Shown here piece by piece: positions 8,776-17,559 of a DNA stretch of 64,000 nt (positions within the stretch are counted from its first letter, which is position 1; the number at the start of each line of letters is the position of its first letter). The notes below the pieces were generated by a model, which saw only the letters and a list, made by a program, of their open reading frames with translations, was not told the origin of the DNA and ran no database searches. The position numbers and the translations under genes are program-made. Source of the stretch: Puniceibacterium sp. IMCC21224 (GTDB lineage Bacteria > Pseudomonadota > Alphaproteobacteria > Rhodobacterales > Rhodobacteraceae); the NCBI RefSeq assembly GCF_001038505.1, contig NZ_LDPY01000002.1:372001-436000 (forward strand), written 5' to 3'.

Positions 8776-9241
8776 TGATGTCCTCCCAGTCATCATCCGG
8801 TCGCCCAAGGACAGGGCGCCGGGCCACCGTTCAAGGAACACGCGGCCCGTCAGAAGGCCAGAAAAGCCCATGCAGGGATCGTATGCAAGGCCGATTTTCA
8901 CATCCATCAGAGGGTTGCACCTCCTCTTGCCGAGATCGAAGTCGGCAGCGCACCTGCCTGTCCCGGTCTGGTCTACGCTGGTGCCACATGGACAACCGAA
9001 GGCGTGCTCGGCCCTGTCGATATCTTGTGGACAATTTCTGGCGTCGGACAGGTACAGTCACCGCTACCTAACTGAAAGTAGGCATATATTCAACGAACGG
9101 CGCTCCATCACGCCGAACACCTAGCCCCGTCAGCTTTCTATATATTTGCGCGCACTTACTGATGAATTCGTTGTTGAAAACAAGAGCTACGCGGGCAGAG
9201 CAGCATGAGAAACCTTCTGGGCTCAGAAACGCTTGGTGCCC
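8776..9241. other. Intergenic region upstream of the cytochrome c gene
   Basis: About 465 bases without a supportable gene. It should contain the promoter of the minus-strand cytochrome c operon. The right part (about 9060-9200) is AT-richer than the surroundings and leads into transposon debris. Confidence 0.4.
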
Positions 9242-9394
9242 TCAGTGAAATACTGGATGTGTCAATCTCGGCGACAAAAGGGGGCCATTTATTGGCGCAA
9301 AATTGGGCCACGCGGCAACCCGCACCATCCAAGAGGAGAGCAATTCGTCACGGAATGGACGAGGAGCCACGGGAAGCCGGATCACCCCGGTCAT
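9242..9394 (-). pseudogene. TniQ N-terminal remnant (Tn402/Tn5053-type transposition)
   Basis: From an ATG at 9394 the minus strand reads MTGVIRLPVAPRPFRDELLS then SWMVRVA, the characteristic TniQ opening (LPVRPxPxxDELLSSW). It ends after 50 codons at a stop, whereas full TniQ proteins are several hundred residues. It sits directly downstream of a TniB remnant in the same orientation, the natural tniB-tniQ order of Tn402/Tn5053-like elements. Non-functional. Confidence 0.65.
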
Positions 9395-9419
9395 ACTGGC
9401 ACCGGGGACTGCATGTTTT

Positions 9420-9770
9420 TTTCGAGATTGGCGGCGACCAGTCTGCGTCATCGACATCAATGGCAGAACCAAGTTGTCCCCAAAACTTTCGACATCAAGC
9501 CTTTCCCGGTCAGAAAAAACGATCGCTTCCGCTGCGGTCTCCATCAAACGAAATATGTGCGCCGTCACACCGGAGGTCAGCATAAGGATTCGTGCCCTAG
9601 TCGCCGCGCTGGTCAGATCGGATGGTTTGCGCGATGGCAAGATGTGCCGATGCTTTTCAAAAGCTCGGCAAAATCCGCATCGTTCTTCCAGGGCTTCAGA
9701 TGAAAGGCTTCGAACCGCTCCGCCAGTTGGGCATCCAGTCGCGCGACGGTTAGAGGCCATCAATCGCACC
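9420..9770 (-). pseudogene. TniB C-terminal remnant with a frameshift
   Basis: One minus-strand frame reads LDAQLAERFEAFHLKPWKND then ADFAELLKS (about 9745-9655). After a frame change, RKPSDLTSAATRARILMLTS and GVTAHIFRLMETAAEAI follow (about 9640-9540). Together they match the C-terminal part of TniB, the AAA+ ATPase that partners TniA: a PQLAxRF-x-LPxW block, then LPLRxPSDL and a helical lid. The AAA core is absent. It is a decayed piece of a Tn402/Tn5053-like transposition module. Confidence 0.65.
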
Positions 9771-9851
9771 CTTCCCGTGCGAAGGCAGCGAGAAAGGTGA
9801 TTGCCTGACGAAGCCATAAGGCTCCGCTCCTTTGAGGTTGGGATCGGGGGG

Positions 9852-10145
9852 CTAAACGCCGTCGATCAAGATATCCAGAGCACGCTTTAATGCGTCTCGA
9901 TGCTCGGCGAGAGACCCAATGCGGTCAATCAGTTCCACACCGGGAACGGCGGCCAGTTCCTGCGTACGGACGATCCACGTCGCCCCATCCACCTCGACAG
10001 AAGGTGTCAGATCCGGGAACGCTGTATAGCGCCCGGCTTCACGCAGAGGGGCCACGATGCGAGACGCGTCGATGCCGATCAGATCGGTTTGCAAGTCAAC
10101 AACAAGCTGCCCGCCCCTAAGGCGATAGAGATCAAACTGTGCCAT
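9852..10145 (-). CDS. ccdB: CcdB-family toxin
   Basis: 97 residues matching CcdB toxins, which poison DNA gyrase: N-terminal AQFDLYRL, then VVDLQTDLIGIDASRIVAPL, a central PDLTPSVEVDGATWIVRTQELAA and C-terminal helix RDALKRALDILIDG ending close to the family terminus. Full length (about 100). The start at 10145 is 12 bases beyond the end of ccdA, with AGGG in front. Encoded with its antitoxin, it is a classic plasmid or mobile-region stabilising module. Confidence 0.9.
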   Translation of the reverse strand: MAQFDLYRLRGGQLVVDLQTDLIGIDASRIVAPLREAGRYTAFPDLTPSVEVDGATWIVRTQELAAVPGVELIDRIGSLAEHRDALKRALDILIDGV

Positions 10146-10157
10146 GTCAGAGAAACC

Positions 10158-10379
10158 CTAGAAGCTTCGAAACTGAGTGAGCGGCAATCCGTCTTTGGCG
10201 ACCTCCTTGGCATAGGCATTGATCGCGTCTTCGTTCTCAATCCGCCACAGACGGTTGCGCTCAGACTTGGCCGCATCGGCGATCGCCGCCTCCGCAAGGC
10301 GAGACATGTTAAGCCCAAGCGCGCGAGCGGCTTCGGCCACGTCCGCATCCAGCGTCAAATTCACTTTTATCCGCCCCAT
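10158..10379 (-). CDS. ccdA: CcdA-family antitoxin
   Basis: 73 residues from the ATG at 10379. The N-terminal MGRIKVNLTLDADVAEAARA is a ribbon-helix-helix DNA-binding domain, with LGLNMSRLAEAAIADAA completing it. The C-terminal RLWRIENEDAINAYAKEVAK is the CcdB-wrapping segment typical of CcdA (WxxxNxEAI-x-YN). It neutralises CcdB and represses the ccdAB promoter, which should lie just upstream around 10380-10450. A longer frame starts at 10472 but would add an unrelated extension. Confidence 0.9.
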   Translation of the reverse strand: MGRIKVNLTLDADVAEAARALGLNMSRLAEAAIADAAKSERNRLWRIENEDAINAYAKEVAKDGLPLTQFRSF

Positions 10380-10671
10380 CAAAGCCTCTTGGAGTATACG
10401 TATGACTAAGGAGTATAAGTCAAACACCTCAACATCGCAAGACGGGTCAGACCTATTGCTCTGCCCTCTCACGTCGCAGATTCCGGTGCACTCGATCAGC
10501 TAGAAACCGCACGGGATTACGGTAGCCCTCAAGGCGGCGTCCGGAAATCTGGCTGAACATCGGCACGCGCTACGACCAACCAACATTATGGTCAACAACT
10601 TGGCGATGCCATTTGAGGTTCTGTCGGTGGTTGGTTCCGACTTTCGCATGGCTCGGCCAGCTACGACAAAA

Positions 10672-10705
10672 TTCGGTATTGTATATCTCAACTTTATAAT
10701 GTTGA
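10672..10705 (+). promoter_or_regulatory. Putative promoter with overlapping operator before the TAXI-TRAP operon
   Basis: A perfect -10-like TATAAT (10695-10700) has TTCGGT 17 bases upstream (10672-10677). The -10 box is enclosed by an inverted repeat TCAAC-N8-GTTGA (10688-10705), so a regulator bound there would block the promoter. It lies about 100 bases before the TAXI receptor start. The rest of 10380-10805 shows no gene. Confidence 0.45.
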
Positions 10706-10805
10706 ATTTCCCGGAAGCGTCTGGGCTACTGTGGACCGCTGCCAAGACCGTAAATGCGATCCAAAAAAATCCGGGCGCAACGACGTTCATCCAGGGAGGA
10801 AGACA

Positions 10806-11756
10806 ATGAAAATCCGTATACTTGCCGCCGCAGCCACGTTCGGTGTGCTGGGGGCCAACGCTGCCATGGCGCAACCGCTGGGCATTGGCACCATGGGTCA
10901 GGGCACATCTGGCTATTCGATGGGGGCCGCGATCTCTTCTGTTCTGGCAGACAACGGCGTCAACGCGCTGGTGCAGCCGGCCGCAGGCACCAGTGCCTTT
11001 TTACCGCTGGTGCAGACCGGAGAGTTGGATTTCGGTATTGCCAACGCCATGGAGATTGGCGAGGCGATCAGCGGACAGGAAGCATTCGAGGGTCGTCCGC
11101 TGGCCGATCTGCGCATGGTGACGCGGCTGTTCCCATTTCGGGTCGGCGTGTTTGTACGCGACGACAGCGGGATCGAAGCGATTGCCGACCTTGCCGGTCA
11201 CAGCCTGACCTATGGATTTACCAGTCAGGTCACGCTGAACCGGGCGCTGAACGCGATTCTGGCTACCGCCGACCTTGGCGCCGATGACATCGAACCGGTG
11301 ATGGTGCCCAACGTGGTGCGCGGCGCCGATGATTTTTCCGCCGGACAGGCCGATGCGGCGTTCTTTGCCATGGGGTCGGGCAAGGTGTCCGAAGTCGATG
11401 CCTCGGTCGGCGGGCTGCATTTCCTGCCGCTGGCAGATGATGCGGAATCGTTGGCCCGTTTACAGGCCATCGTGCCGCAGGCCTATATCCAGACCGTCGA
11501 CCCGGCCCCCAACCTGACCGGTGTGGACGCGCCGATGCCGGTGATGTCCTACGATTACGTGCTGGTTGCCGGAACCCATGTCCCTGATGAGGTAATCGCC
11601 CAGGTAGTCAAGGTTCTGAATGAAAACCAGCCTGCGCTGGCCGAAGCATTCGCCAGCTTTTCCAAGATGGAGCCGGACGCCATGTACCGCGAAATGGGTG
11701 TGCCGTGGCACGAGGGCGCGCTGGCAGCCTATCGCGAACTTGGTCAGGTTGACTGA
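10806..11756 (+). CDS. TAXI-family TRAP transporter solute receptor
   Basis: 316 residues. The ATG at 10806 follows AGGGAGGA, and the first 21 residues are a Sec signal peptide (ending AAMAQ). The mature protein opens LGIGTMGQGTSGYSMGAAIS and continues with QPAAGTSAFLPLVQTGELDFGI, the standard TAXI receptor architecture that binds a carboxylate and delivers it to a fused TRAP permease. The permease gene follows after a hairpin. With the amidohydrolase downstream this is a three-gene transport and catabolism operon; the ligand is probably an organic acid, not identifiable from sequence. Confidence 0.88.
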   Translation: MKIRILAAAATFGVLGANAAMAQPLGIGTMGQGTSGYSMGAAISSVLADNGVNALVQPAAGTSAFLPLVQTGELDFGIANAMEIGEAISGQEAFEGRPLADLRMVTRLFPFRVGVFVRDDSGIEAIADLAGHSLTYGFTSQVTLNRALNAILATADLGADDIEPVMVPNVVRGADDFSAGQADAAFFAMGSGKVSEVDASVGGLHFLPLADDAESLARLQAIVPQAYIQTVDPAPNLTGVDAPMPVMSYDYVLVAGTHVPDEVIAQVVKVLNENQPALAEAFASFSKMEPDAMYREMGVPWHEGALAAYRELGQVD

Positions 11757-11793
11757 ACAGTGATGGCCGCTCGCGTGGTGGCCAAACTCTTGC

Positions 11794-11818
11794 GCCGTCG
11801 GGATGAAAATCCGACGGC
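11794..11818 (+). other. Intercistronic hairpin between TAXI receptor and permease
   Basis: GCCGTCGGGAT and ATCCGACGGC pair around a GAAA tetraloop with one bulged G. Such hairpins after a binding-protein gene usually protect or terminate part of the transcript, so that the receptor is made in excess over the permease. Confidence 0.5.
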
Positions 11819-11842
11819 ACATTCCGCTGGACGAGAGAACAC

Positions 11843-13756
11843 ATGACCATGACCGCATCACGACTGGACCGGACGCTTGCGGGTATCGCCTGGCTATTGG
11901 CGACGCTGATGACGCTGGCCGCCATCAGCTATGCGCTGGACGTGCCGCGTCGCCTGTCGATGGCGCTGTTCACAGAACAATATCTGGCGCTGATCCTCGC
12001 CTTTACACTGGGGATTGCGTTTCTTAAATATCCGCTGTTCTCGGGCTGGTTCCGGCTGCTGGATCTGCTGTTGTCTGTTCTGGGGTTTGGTGCAGCGATG
12101 TATGTCGCGCTGTTCTACCCCGTTCTGGTCAACGAGCTGGTGTACAAACCACTGAGCGGCGTCATCATCGCAGTGATCATCACGCTTTTGACGGTCGAGG
12201 CGGTGCGACGCGCCACCGGCTGGGGGCTGACGCTCGTGGTGGCGGGGTTCCTGCTGTACGGCTTGCTGGGGCATCTGCTGCCGTTCGGGCTGTCGCGCCA
12301 GATCCTGCCGGACCGGTTGTTTATCTATTCCGCCATGGACACCAATGCGCTGATCGGACTGCCACTGATGGTGGCGTCGATTGTGGTCTACGGCTTCATC
12401 CTGATGGGGCAGGTGCTGCAACGGTCGGGCGGCGGCGCGTTCTTTAACGATCTGGCGCTGGCGCTCGTCGGGCGCACAACTGGCGGGGCAGCCAAGATCG
12501 CGGTGGTTTCGTCCTTCCTGTTTGGCTCGGTCTCGGGCAGTGCGGTGGCCAATGTGGTGGCGTCGGGCGTGGTCACGATTCCGATGATGAAGCGCGCGGG
12601 CTACAGCCCGAAATTCGCCGCCGCGACCGAGGCGCTTGCCTCGACCGGTGGTCAGCTGGCGCCGCCGATCATGGGGGCTGCGGCCTTCTTGATGGCCGAA
12701 TTTTTGCAGGTCTCTTACGCCACGGTGGTCGCGGCGGCGCTGATCCCGACGCTGCTCTATTACTTCTCCATCGGGCTCTATGTGCATATCCATGCCAGTG
12801 CGGCGGGCCTCAGCATCCCCGACGATGTCGAGATTCCGCGGGTGCGCGATGTCGTGCTTGACGGCTGGCATTTCATCCTGCCCTTTGTGATCCTGATCTG
12901 GACCCTGTTTGGCCTGAATTGGCGGCCCGAAGTGTCAGCCCTGGCGGCGGCGGGTAGTCTGGCGGCGCTGTCGCTGGTCGTGCCCTACCGGGGTCAGCGG
13001 GCGCGGCTGCGCGACATCCTAAAGGTGATCCCCGAAACCGGCAGTTCGGTGGTCGAGATCATCGCGATTTCCGCCGCGGCCGGCATCGTGATCGGGGTGC
13101 TCAACCTGACCGGGCTGTCGTTTGCGCTGACCTTGCAGTTGGTGCAGCTGGCGGATGGCAACATGATCCTGCTGCTGGTGATCGCGGCGTTGGTGTCGAT
13201 CGTACTCGGCATGGGAATGCCGACCGTGGGGGTCTATGTGCTGCTGGCCAGCCTTGTCGGCCCGGGGCTGGTGCGGGCCGGGATCGACCCGGTCGCGGCG
13301 CATATGTTCCTGCTGTATTTCGGGATGTTGTCGATGGTGACGCCGCCCGTCGCCATGGCTAGCTTTACCGCCGCCGCCATTGCGCGCGCCGACCCGATGC
13401 AGACCGGCTGGCAGGCGGTCAAGATGGGCTGGGTCGCCTACCTTATCCCCTTTGTCTTTGTGTTCGAGCCGGGGCTGGTGATGCGCGGCACCTGGGGCGA
13501 CGTGATCTGGAGCGCGGTGCCCGCCGTGATCGGTGTGATCTTTGCCACCGGCGCGATCTACGGCTATATGTGGCGCCCCCTGCGGCTGGCCGAACGTCTG
13601 GCGATGATGGCGCTGGGGCTGATCGCCCTGCTGCCGCTGGATCTGGGGGGCCAGTCCCGCCATCTGATCAGTCTTGCCGCGCTGGCGGCGGGGCTGGCTC
13701 TGCTGCTGATGATCCGTCGCAACGCCCCGGCCCGACCCCTTGAAACCGGCCATTGA
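11843..13756 (+). CDS. TRAP transporter permease, fused 4TM/12TM (DctQM) type
   Basis: A 637-residue integral membrane protein with a small N-terminal four-helix DctQ-like part (to about residue 130) fused to a large DctM-like part. Family signatures are GGAFFNDLALALVGRTTGGAAKIAV, then GSVSGSAVANVVASGVVTIPMMKRAGY near 235, STGGQLAPPIMGAAAFLMAEFL, and GMGMPTVGVYVLLA near 455. These are typical of TAXI-linked TRAP permeases, which import by Na+ gradient rather than ATP. It follows its receptor gene by 86 bases and precedes the amidohydrolase by 31. Confidence 0.92.
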   Translation: MTMTASRLDRTLAGIAWLLATLMTLAAISYALDVPRRLSMALFTEQYLALILAFTLGIAFLKYPLFSGWFRLLDLLLSVLGFGAAMYVALFYPVLVNELVYKPLSGVIIAVIITLLTVEAVRRATGWGLTLVVAGFLLYGLLGHLLPFGLSRQILPDRLFIYSAMDTNALIGLPLMVASIVVYGFILMGQVLQRSGGGAFFNDLALALVGRTTGGAAKIAVVSSFLFGSVSGSAVANVVASGVVTIPMMKRAGYSPKFAAATEALASTGGQLAPPIMGAAAFLMAEFLQVSYATVVAAALIPTLLYYFSIGLYVHIHASAAGLSIPDDVEIPRVRDVVLDGWHFILPFVILIWTLFGLNWRPEVSALAAAGSLAALSLVVPYRGQRARLRDILKVIPETGSSVVEIIAISAAAGIVIGVLNLTGLSFALTLQLVQLADGNMILLLVIAALVSIVLGMGMPTVGVYVLLASLVGPGLVRAGIDPVAAHMFLLYFGMLSMVTPPVAMASFTAAAIARADPMQTGWQAVKMGWVAYLIPFVFVFEPGLVMRGTWGDVIWSAVPAVIGVIFATGAIYGYMWRPLRLAERLAMMALGLIALLPLDLGGQSRHLISLAALAAGLALLLMIRRNAPARPLETGH

Positions 13757-13787
13757 GAACAGGCCAGAACAACCCGATGGAAAACAC

Positions 13788-14804
13788 ATGAAAAAGATCG
13801 ACGTCTTTAACCACATCTGGCCCGAACCGTTCTTTGAGGCGCTGATCAAGCAGATTGGTAGCATGAGCGACATGACCAAGCGGTCGGGTGACGTGCCGAT
13901 GATGACTAGCCTCGACCGCCGGTTCGAGGTGATGGACATGTTCGGCGACGACTATTGCCAGATCCTGTCGCTCGCCTCGCCGCCGCTGGAAAAGTTCGGC
14001 GATCCGGCCATCGCGCTTGAGCTGTCGCGCATCGGATCGGATTCCATGGCCGAGCTGTGCCAGAAATACCCCGAGCGGTTCCCCAGCTTTATCGGCACGG
14101 TGCCGATCACCCACCCCGACGGGTTGGTCGAGGAATCGCGCCGCGCGATCGAGGATCTGGGCGCCGTGGGGATGCAGGTGTTCACCAATGTCGCGGGCAA
14201 ACCGCTGGACCTGCCGGAATACGCGCCGTTCTTTGACTATATGAACAGCGTCAAGAAACCGGTCTGGCTGCACCCGGCGCGGGGCCAGAACTTTGCCGAT
14301 TACGACAGCGAGGACCGGTCGGAATACGAGATCTACTGGACCTTTGGCTGGCCATACGAGACCTCGGCCGCGATGGCGCGGATGGTGTTCTCAAAATTCT
14401 TCGACCAATGGCCCGATCTCAAGGTCATCACCCACCATGCGGGCGGCATGATCCCCTATTTCGAAGGCCGCGTCGGCGCCGGATGGGACCAGATGGGCGC
14501 GCGCACCTCGGACCGCGACCTGTCGGTGGTCCGCACCTCGCTCAAGCGTCCGCATCTTGAGTATTTCAAGGAATTCTATGCCGACACCGCGTCCTTCGGG
14601 TCGCGCAAGGCAGTGGAACACGCTATCGAATTCTTTGGCGAGGATCGGGTGCTTTTCGCGTCGGACGCGCCGTTCGATCCCGAGGGCGGGCCCTATTACA
14701 TTCGCGAGACGATCAAGCTGATCGAGTCGCTCGACATCAGCGATGAGCTGCGCCGCAAGATCTTTGTCGGCAACGCGGAAACACTGCTGGGCCGGAAATT
14801 CTGA
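13788..14804 (+). CDS. ACMSD-like amidohydrolase / decarboxylase family protein
   Basis: 338 residues from the ATG at 13788. It belongs to the amidohydrolase-2 (ACMSD, gamma-resorcylate decarboxylase) family, TIM-barrel metalloenzymes that mostly decarboxylate or hydrolyse aromatic-derived acids. C-terminal marks are KVITHHAGGMIPYFEGR (metal His and helix) near 210 and VLFASDAPFD (Asp) near 290. The usual N-terminal HxH metal pair is altered: the sequence is IDVFNHIWP, with Phe for the first His. Cotranscribed with TRAP uptake genes, it probably acts on the imported acid. A strong GC-rich hairpin follows. Confidence 0.82.
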   Translation: MKKIDVFNHIWPEPFFEALIKQIGSMSDMTKRSGDVPMMTSLDRRFEVMDMFGDDYCQILSLASPPLEKFGDPAIALELSRIGSDSMAELCQKYPERFPSFIGTVPITHPDGLVEESRRAIEDLGAVGMQVFTNVAGKPLDLPEYAPFFDYMNSVKKPVWLHPARGQNFADYDSEDRSEYEIYWTFGWPYETSAAMARMVFSKFFDQWPDLKVITHHAGGMIPYFEGRVGAGWDQMGARTSDRDLSVVRTSLKRPHLEYFKEFYADTASFGSRKAVEHAIEFFGEDRVLFASDAPFDPEGGPYYIRETIKLIESLDISDELRRKIFVGNAETLLGRKF

Positions 14805-14814
14805 GACACGCCAT

Positions 14815-14840
14815 CCGGCCCCGGGGAAACCCGGGGTCGG
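14815..14840 (+). terminator. GC-rich hairpin after the TAXI-TRAP-amidohydrolase operon
   Basis: CCGGCCCCGGG and CCCGGGGTCGG pair around a GAAA loop immediately after the amidohydrolase stop. There is no obvious U-tract, but the stem is very stable and the location fits the end of the operon. Confidence 0.55.
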
Positions 14841-15194
14841 TCGAACATGCGCCCGGCCCAGACTGGGTGCGCCGAGGGTCCAGGCCTGTGGCAGCACCCG
14901 TCCCGCCGCTTGTGCAAGACGGGTCAGCGCAGCGTCTTCGTCCAGGGTCAGGTCGTGGCTGGCTAAGCGCCCCGCTGTTTGCCCCACGGCCCTGAGCGGG
15001 CCAGAACAACCCGGTTGCGGCGTCAGCGCAGCCAGCAAATCCAGCTGGATCTTTTCCGCCGACAGCTCTGCCGCCTTGACCTTGTCGCGCACGGCCTCGG
15101 TGACCGGGGGTGGCGCGGGGGTGGGGGGAGGTCCCTATTTTCAGCTGACGCCGCACCGCAGGTCAACCACCTGACAATGCCGTATAAAGTTGTG
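14841..15194. other. Intergenic stretch, no assigned gene
   Basis: About 350 bases. On the minus strand a GC-rich frame (about 15130-14860) is open and includes EKIQLDLLAALTPQPG and TLDEDAALTRLAQAAGRVLP. It runs on antisense to the amidohydrolase and has no ribosome site or recognisable domain. It may be the degraded end of a gene; I make no functional call. Confidence 0.25.
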
Positions 15195-15826
15195 GTACGT
15201 TGATAGCGGCGGGGGCGAAAAATAAGGTTGATTGGTCATGCGCGGATAGAAACCTCTGAATATGTAGGTGGGATTTGAACCGGCCAAATATCTTCTCTCG
15301 TTTGCGGGTCGGGTGGTGCGACATTTAGATCGCGTTGTTTAGATCTTTGTTGGCGCGATGGTCAGCGTCCGGGGCGAGTGTTTTGATCGGTTTGATAGAG
15401 TTTCGCAATTTGTCGGTGACGACCGCCCCCGGTTGGTCAAACCTGGCAACCAGTCTTTTGAAAAGCGCTTTGCCGCTTTGGCATTTCTGCGGGTTTGTAC
15501 AAGAATATCAAGTACGTCTCCATCCACATCGATCCCGCGCCACAGCCAGTGTTTCTTGCTACGGATCATGATCACAACTTCGTCCATGTGCCACTTGTCC
15601 TTTGACCGTGGACGATCCCGTCTGATGCAATCTGCAAAGTCTTGACCAAAGTGATTGACCACAGCCGGATCCCTTCCCGGCTGACAATCACACCCCGCGC
15701 AGCTAATAGGTCTTCAACATCGGCCGTGCTCAAGACCAACCGGCGGTACGCCCAGACAGCGTGGGCAATGATCTCACCAGGGCAGCGGAAGCCTTAGAGG
15801 CGCGGCATATCATTTGCAAAATTCAT
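15195..15826 (-). pseudogene. IS6-family transposase, decayed
   Basis: Reading right to left: MNFANDMPRL, a stop, then AYRRLVLSTADVEDLLAARG and VIVSREGIRLW. After a frame change, DKWHMDEVVIMIRSKKHWLW and DGDVLDILVQTRRNAKAAKR follow; after more changes, TLAPDADHRANKDLNNAI and RKREKIFGRFKSH. These are the ordered blocks of an IS6-family (IS26/IS240-type) DDE transposase including DEV, the LVQTRRNAKAAKRF region and the C-terminal RKRE helix. At least one stop and several frameshifts make it dead. It marks the left border of the 16-31 kb catabolic block. Confidence 0.85.
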
Positions 15827-15909
15827 GGGGCTGACTGCAACACGGTCACAAAACTCCAATCGTCATCACAACACTCTGTTCTTGCGCCTGAAACCATATA
15901 GGTTACATT

Positions 15910-15929
15910 GTCAACAAGTAGGTTTTGAC
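15910..15929 (+). promoter_or_regulatory. Inverted repeat upstream of the MarR gene, candidate operator
   Basis: GTCAA (15910-15914) and TTGAC (15925-15929) form an inverted repeat with ten bases between, only six bases before the MarR start. MarR proteins commonly bind such palindromes and autoregulate. The match is short, so this is tentative. Confidence 0.35.
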
Positions 15930-15934
15930 GTTAT

Positions 15935-16480
15935 ATGGAGCTCTTCGTGAGGATTGACGGGATCGGGCAGGATGACGACGACATCCGTTATCTGTTCTCC
16001 TACAACCTTCAGCGGTTAGCCTCCCTGTCGTCACGGATTGCGTTGCTGGACATCAAACCTAGCTTTGGCATCAACATTCATGACTGGCGGGCGATGGCGG
16101 TGCTGGATTTCCTCGGCGTTGCGCCTCTGCACACGCTGGCTAAACGCGCGGGCGTACAGAAAAGCCAAATGAGCCGCACCGTCTCGGCGCTGGAAGAGCG
16201 CGGCTTCATCGAGCGTGAGGTGAATCCCGAAGACAAGCGCAGCGTGCATTTGCGGCTGGCCCCGGCAGGACGCAAGCTGGTGGCCGATATCCTGTCCGCA
16301 TCGCGGGAACGCAACCGTCAGATGCTGCAGCACCTGACCGAGGACGAGCGTTGCGAACTCATGCGGCTGATGGAAAAGATCACTGTGGGATCGCTCGACT
16401 ACCTGCGTGCGCTCAAGGGCGAAGGTGAGACCCGCCGCCCGCCTCCGCCCGCCACAATTTTTGAGACCGAGATCCTTTAA
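15935..16480 (+). CDS. MarR-family transcriptional regulator
   Basis: 181 residues with a winged-helix domain at about 45-140: FGINIHDWRAMAVL, then LHTLAKRAGVQKSQMSRTVSALEERGFI (recognition helix) and the wing EVNPEDKRSVHLRLAPAGR. This is the usual MarR pattern, dimeric and inactivated by small, often aromatic, ligands. Its 3' end overlaps the 3' end of the long minus-strand catabolic operon (16477-16480), so it is a plausible ligand-responsive regulator of that block, although it is at the operon's tail rather than its promoter. An inverted repeat lies just in front. Confidence 0.88.
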   Translation: MELFVRIDGIGQDDDDIRYLFSYNLQRLASLSSRIALLDIKPSFGINIHDWRAMAVLDFLGVAPLHTLAKRAGVQKSQMSRTVSALEERGFIEREVNPEDKRSVHLRLAPAGRKLVADILSASRERNRQMLQHLTEDERCELMRLMEKITVGSLDYLRALKGEGETRRPPPPATIFETEIL

Positions 16481-17559
16481 CCCGTCCACTCCGCCAACCA
16501 CGGACTCTGACGAATCTGTCCGAAACCCGGTCCTTTCTGGGGGATCAACAGGCCGTCCCTGACGGTGGGCCAAAGGTGGTCGCCATCATCGAAATGGGCG
16601 AATTCTGCGCATTCCGCCGGTCCCTTGGTCGGGCACAACGCGGCAAGCGTAGCGGTGGCGAGGGTGACAAGCGGGCCGCCAAAGGCGGTCCCAAGTCGGG
16701 CATAGACACCGCGACCCGCCCCGCGCAATGCCATGTCGCGCGAGGGCAGCAGCCCGCCCGAGCGGGCAAGTTTCAGGCTGATGCCATCGGCAGCCTCTGC
16801 CGTCAACACGGCGTCAAGATCATCGGCGTCAAACAGCCCTTCATCCGCCTCGATCCGCGCGTGCGACTGCTGTCGAACCGTGGCCAGTGAAGCGCGGTCG
16901 TTGGCGGGCACAGGCTGCTCCAGCGACCAGATGTCGTGGGGGCGCAGGGCGCGCTCCAGTCGCAGGGCGCCGCAGGTGTCATAGGCCTGATTGGCGTCCA
17001 CGGTCAGGGTGATGCCCGCTCCCACGGCGCCGCGCACGGCGGCGATGCGGGCGATATCAGCTTCGTGGTCTCCAGTCCCCTTCAGCTTCAGGGCGCGATA
17101 GCCCTCGGCCACCAGCGACCCGGCGATGTCGGCCATGCGGACCGGGGATTTCACCGGGATGATGCGCAGAACCTCGACAGCCCGTGGTGCCCCACCCAGC
17201 ATCGCGGCAACAGAGGCACCGGCACCGCGCGCCGCAAGGTCGAGCAGTGCCATTTCAGCGGCGGACCGGGCAGCGTTGCGCGCCCTTGAACAGGGTCCAA
17301 GCCGCGCCACGCAAGCGTCCAGATCCGACAGATCCGCCGCCAAGAGACCCGCTGCGATGCTACAGGCGGTGGTCTCAAGCACCTCGGGCGTGGTGTCGAG
17401 ATGCGGCAGGAAGGGCGCATAACCCTCTCCCATCCGGTCACCGGCCCGAAGCGCCACCCGCACGCCGAGCAATTCCGGCACATCCCGGCCCGCATAGTGC
17501 CACTCGGGGTCAAGGTTGCGGTGCGTTACCGGGGCGACGGACCAGGCCTCAATCCTCAT
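16477..17559 (-). CDS. Mandelate racemase / muconate lactonizing enzyme family protein
   Basis: A 360-residue enolase-superfamily protein (capping domain plus modified TIM barrel). The KxK catalytic pair is in YRALKLKGTG (about 155), metal ligands in VDANQAYD (about 190), LEQPVP (about 215) and EADEGLF (about 240), and a further Lys in ISLKLARSGG (about 260), the MLE-subgroup arrangement. It would abstract the proton alpha to a carboxylate, giving racemisation, epimerisation, cycloisomerisation or dehydration. It is the last gene of the minus-strand operon, overlapping the TRAP permease stop by four bases, so it probably acts on the TRAP-imported acid. Confidence 0.87.
   Translation of the reverse strand: MRIEAWSVAPVTHRNLDPEWHYAGRDVPELLGVRVALRAGDRMGEGYAPFLPHLDTTPEVLETTACSIAAGLLAADLSDLDACVARLGPCSRARNAARSAAEMALLDLAARGAGASVAAMLGGAPRAVEVLRIIPVKSPVRMADIAGSLVAEGYRALKLKGTGDHEADIARIAAVRGAVGAGITLTVDANQAYDTCGALRLERALRPHDIWSLEQPVPANDRASLATVRQQSHARIEADEGLFDADDLDAVLTAEAADGISLKLARSGGLLPSRDMALRGAGRGVYARLGTAFGGPLVTLATATLAALCPTKGPAECAEFAHFDDGDHLWPTVRDGLLIPQKGPGFGQIRQSPWLAEWTG

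Noticed and set aside
14391..15092. 233-codon minus-strand ORF as a real gene
   Set aside because: More than half is antisense to the amidohydrolase, it lacks a ribosome site, and no domain is recognisable; only the intergenic portion could be gene debris.
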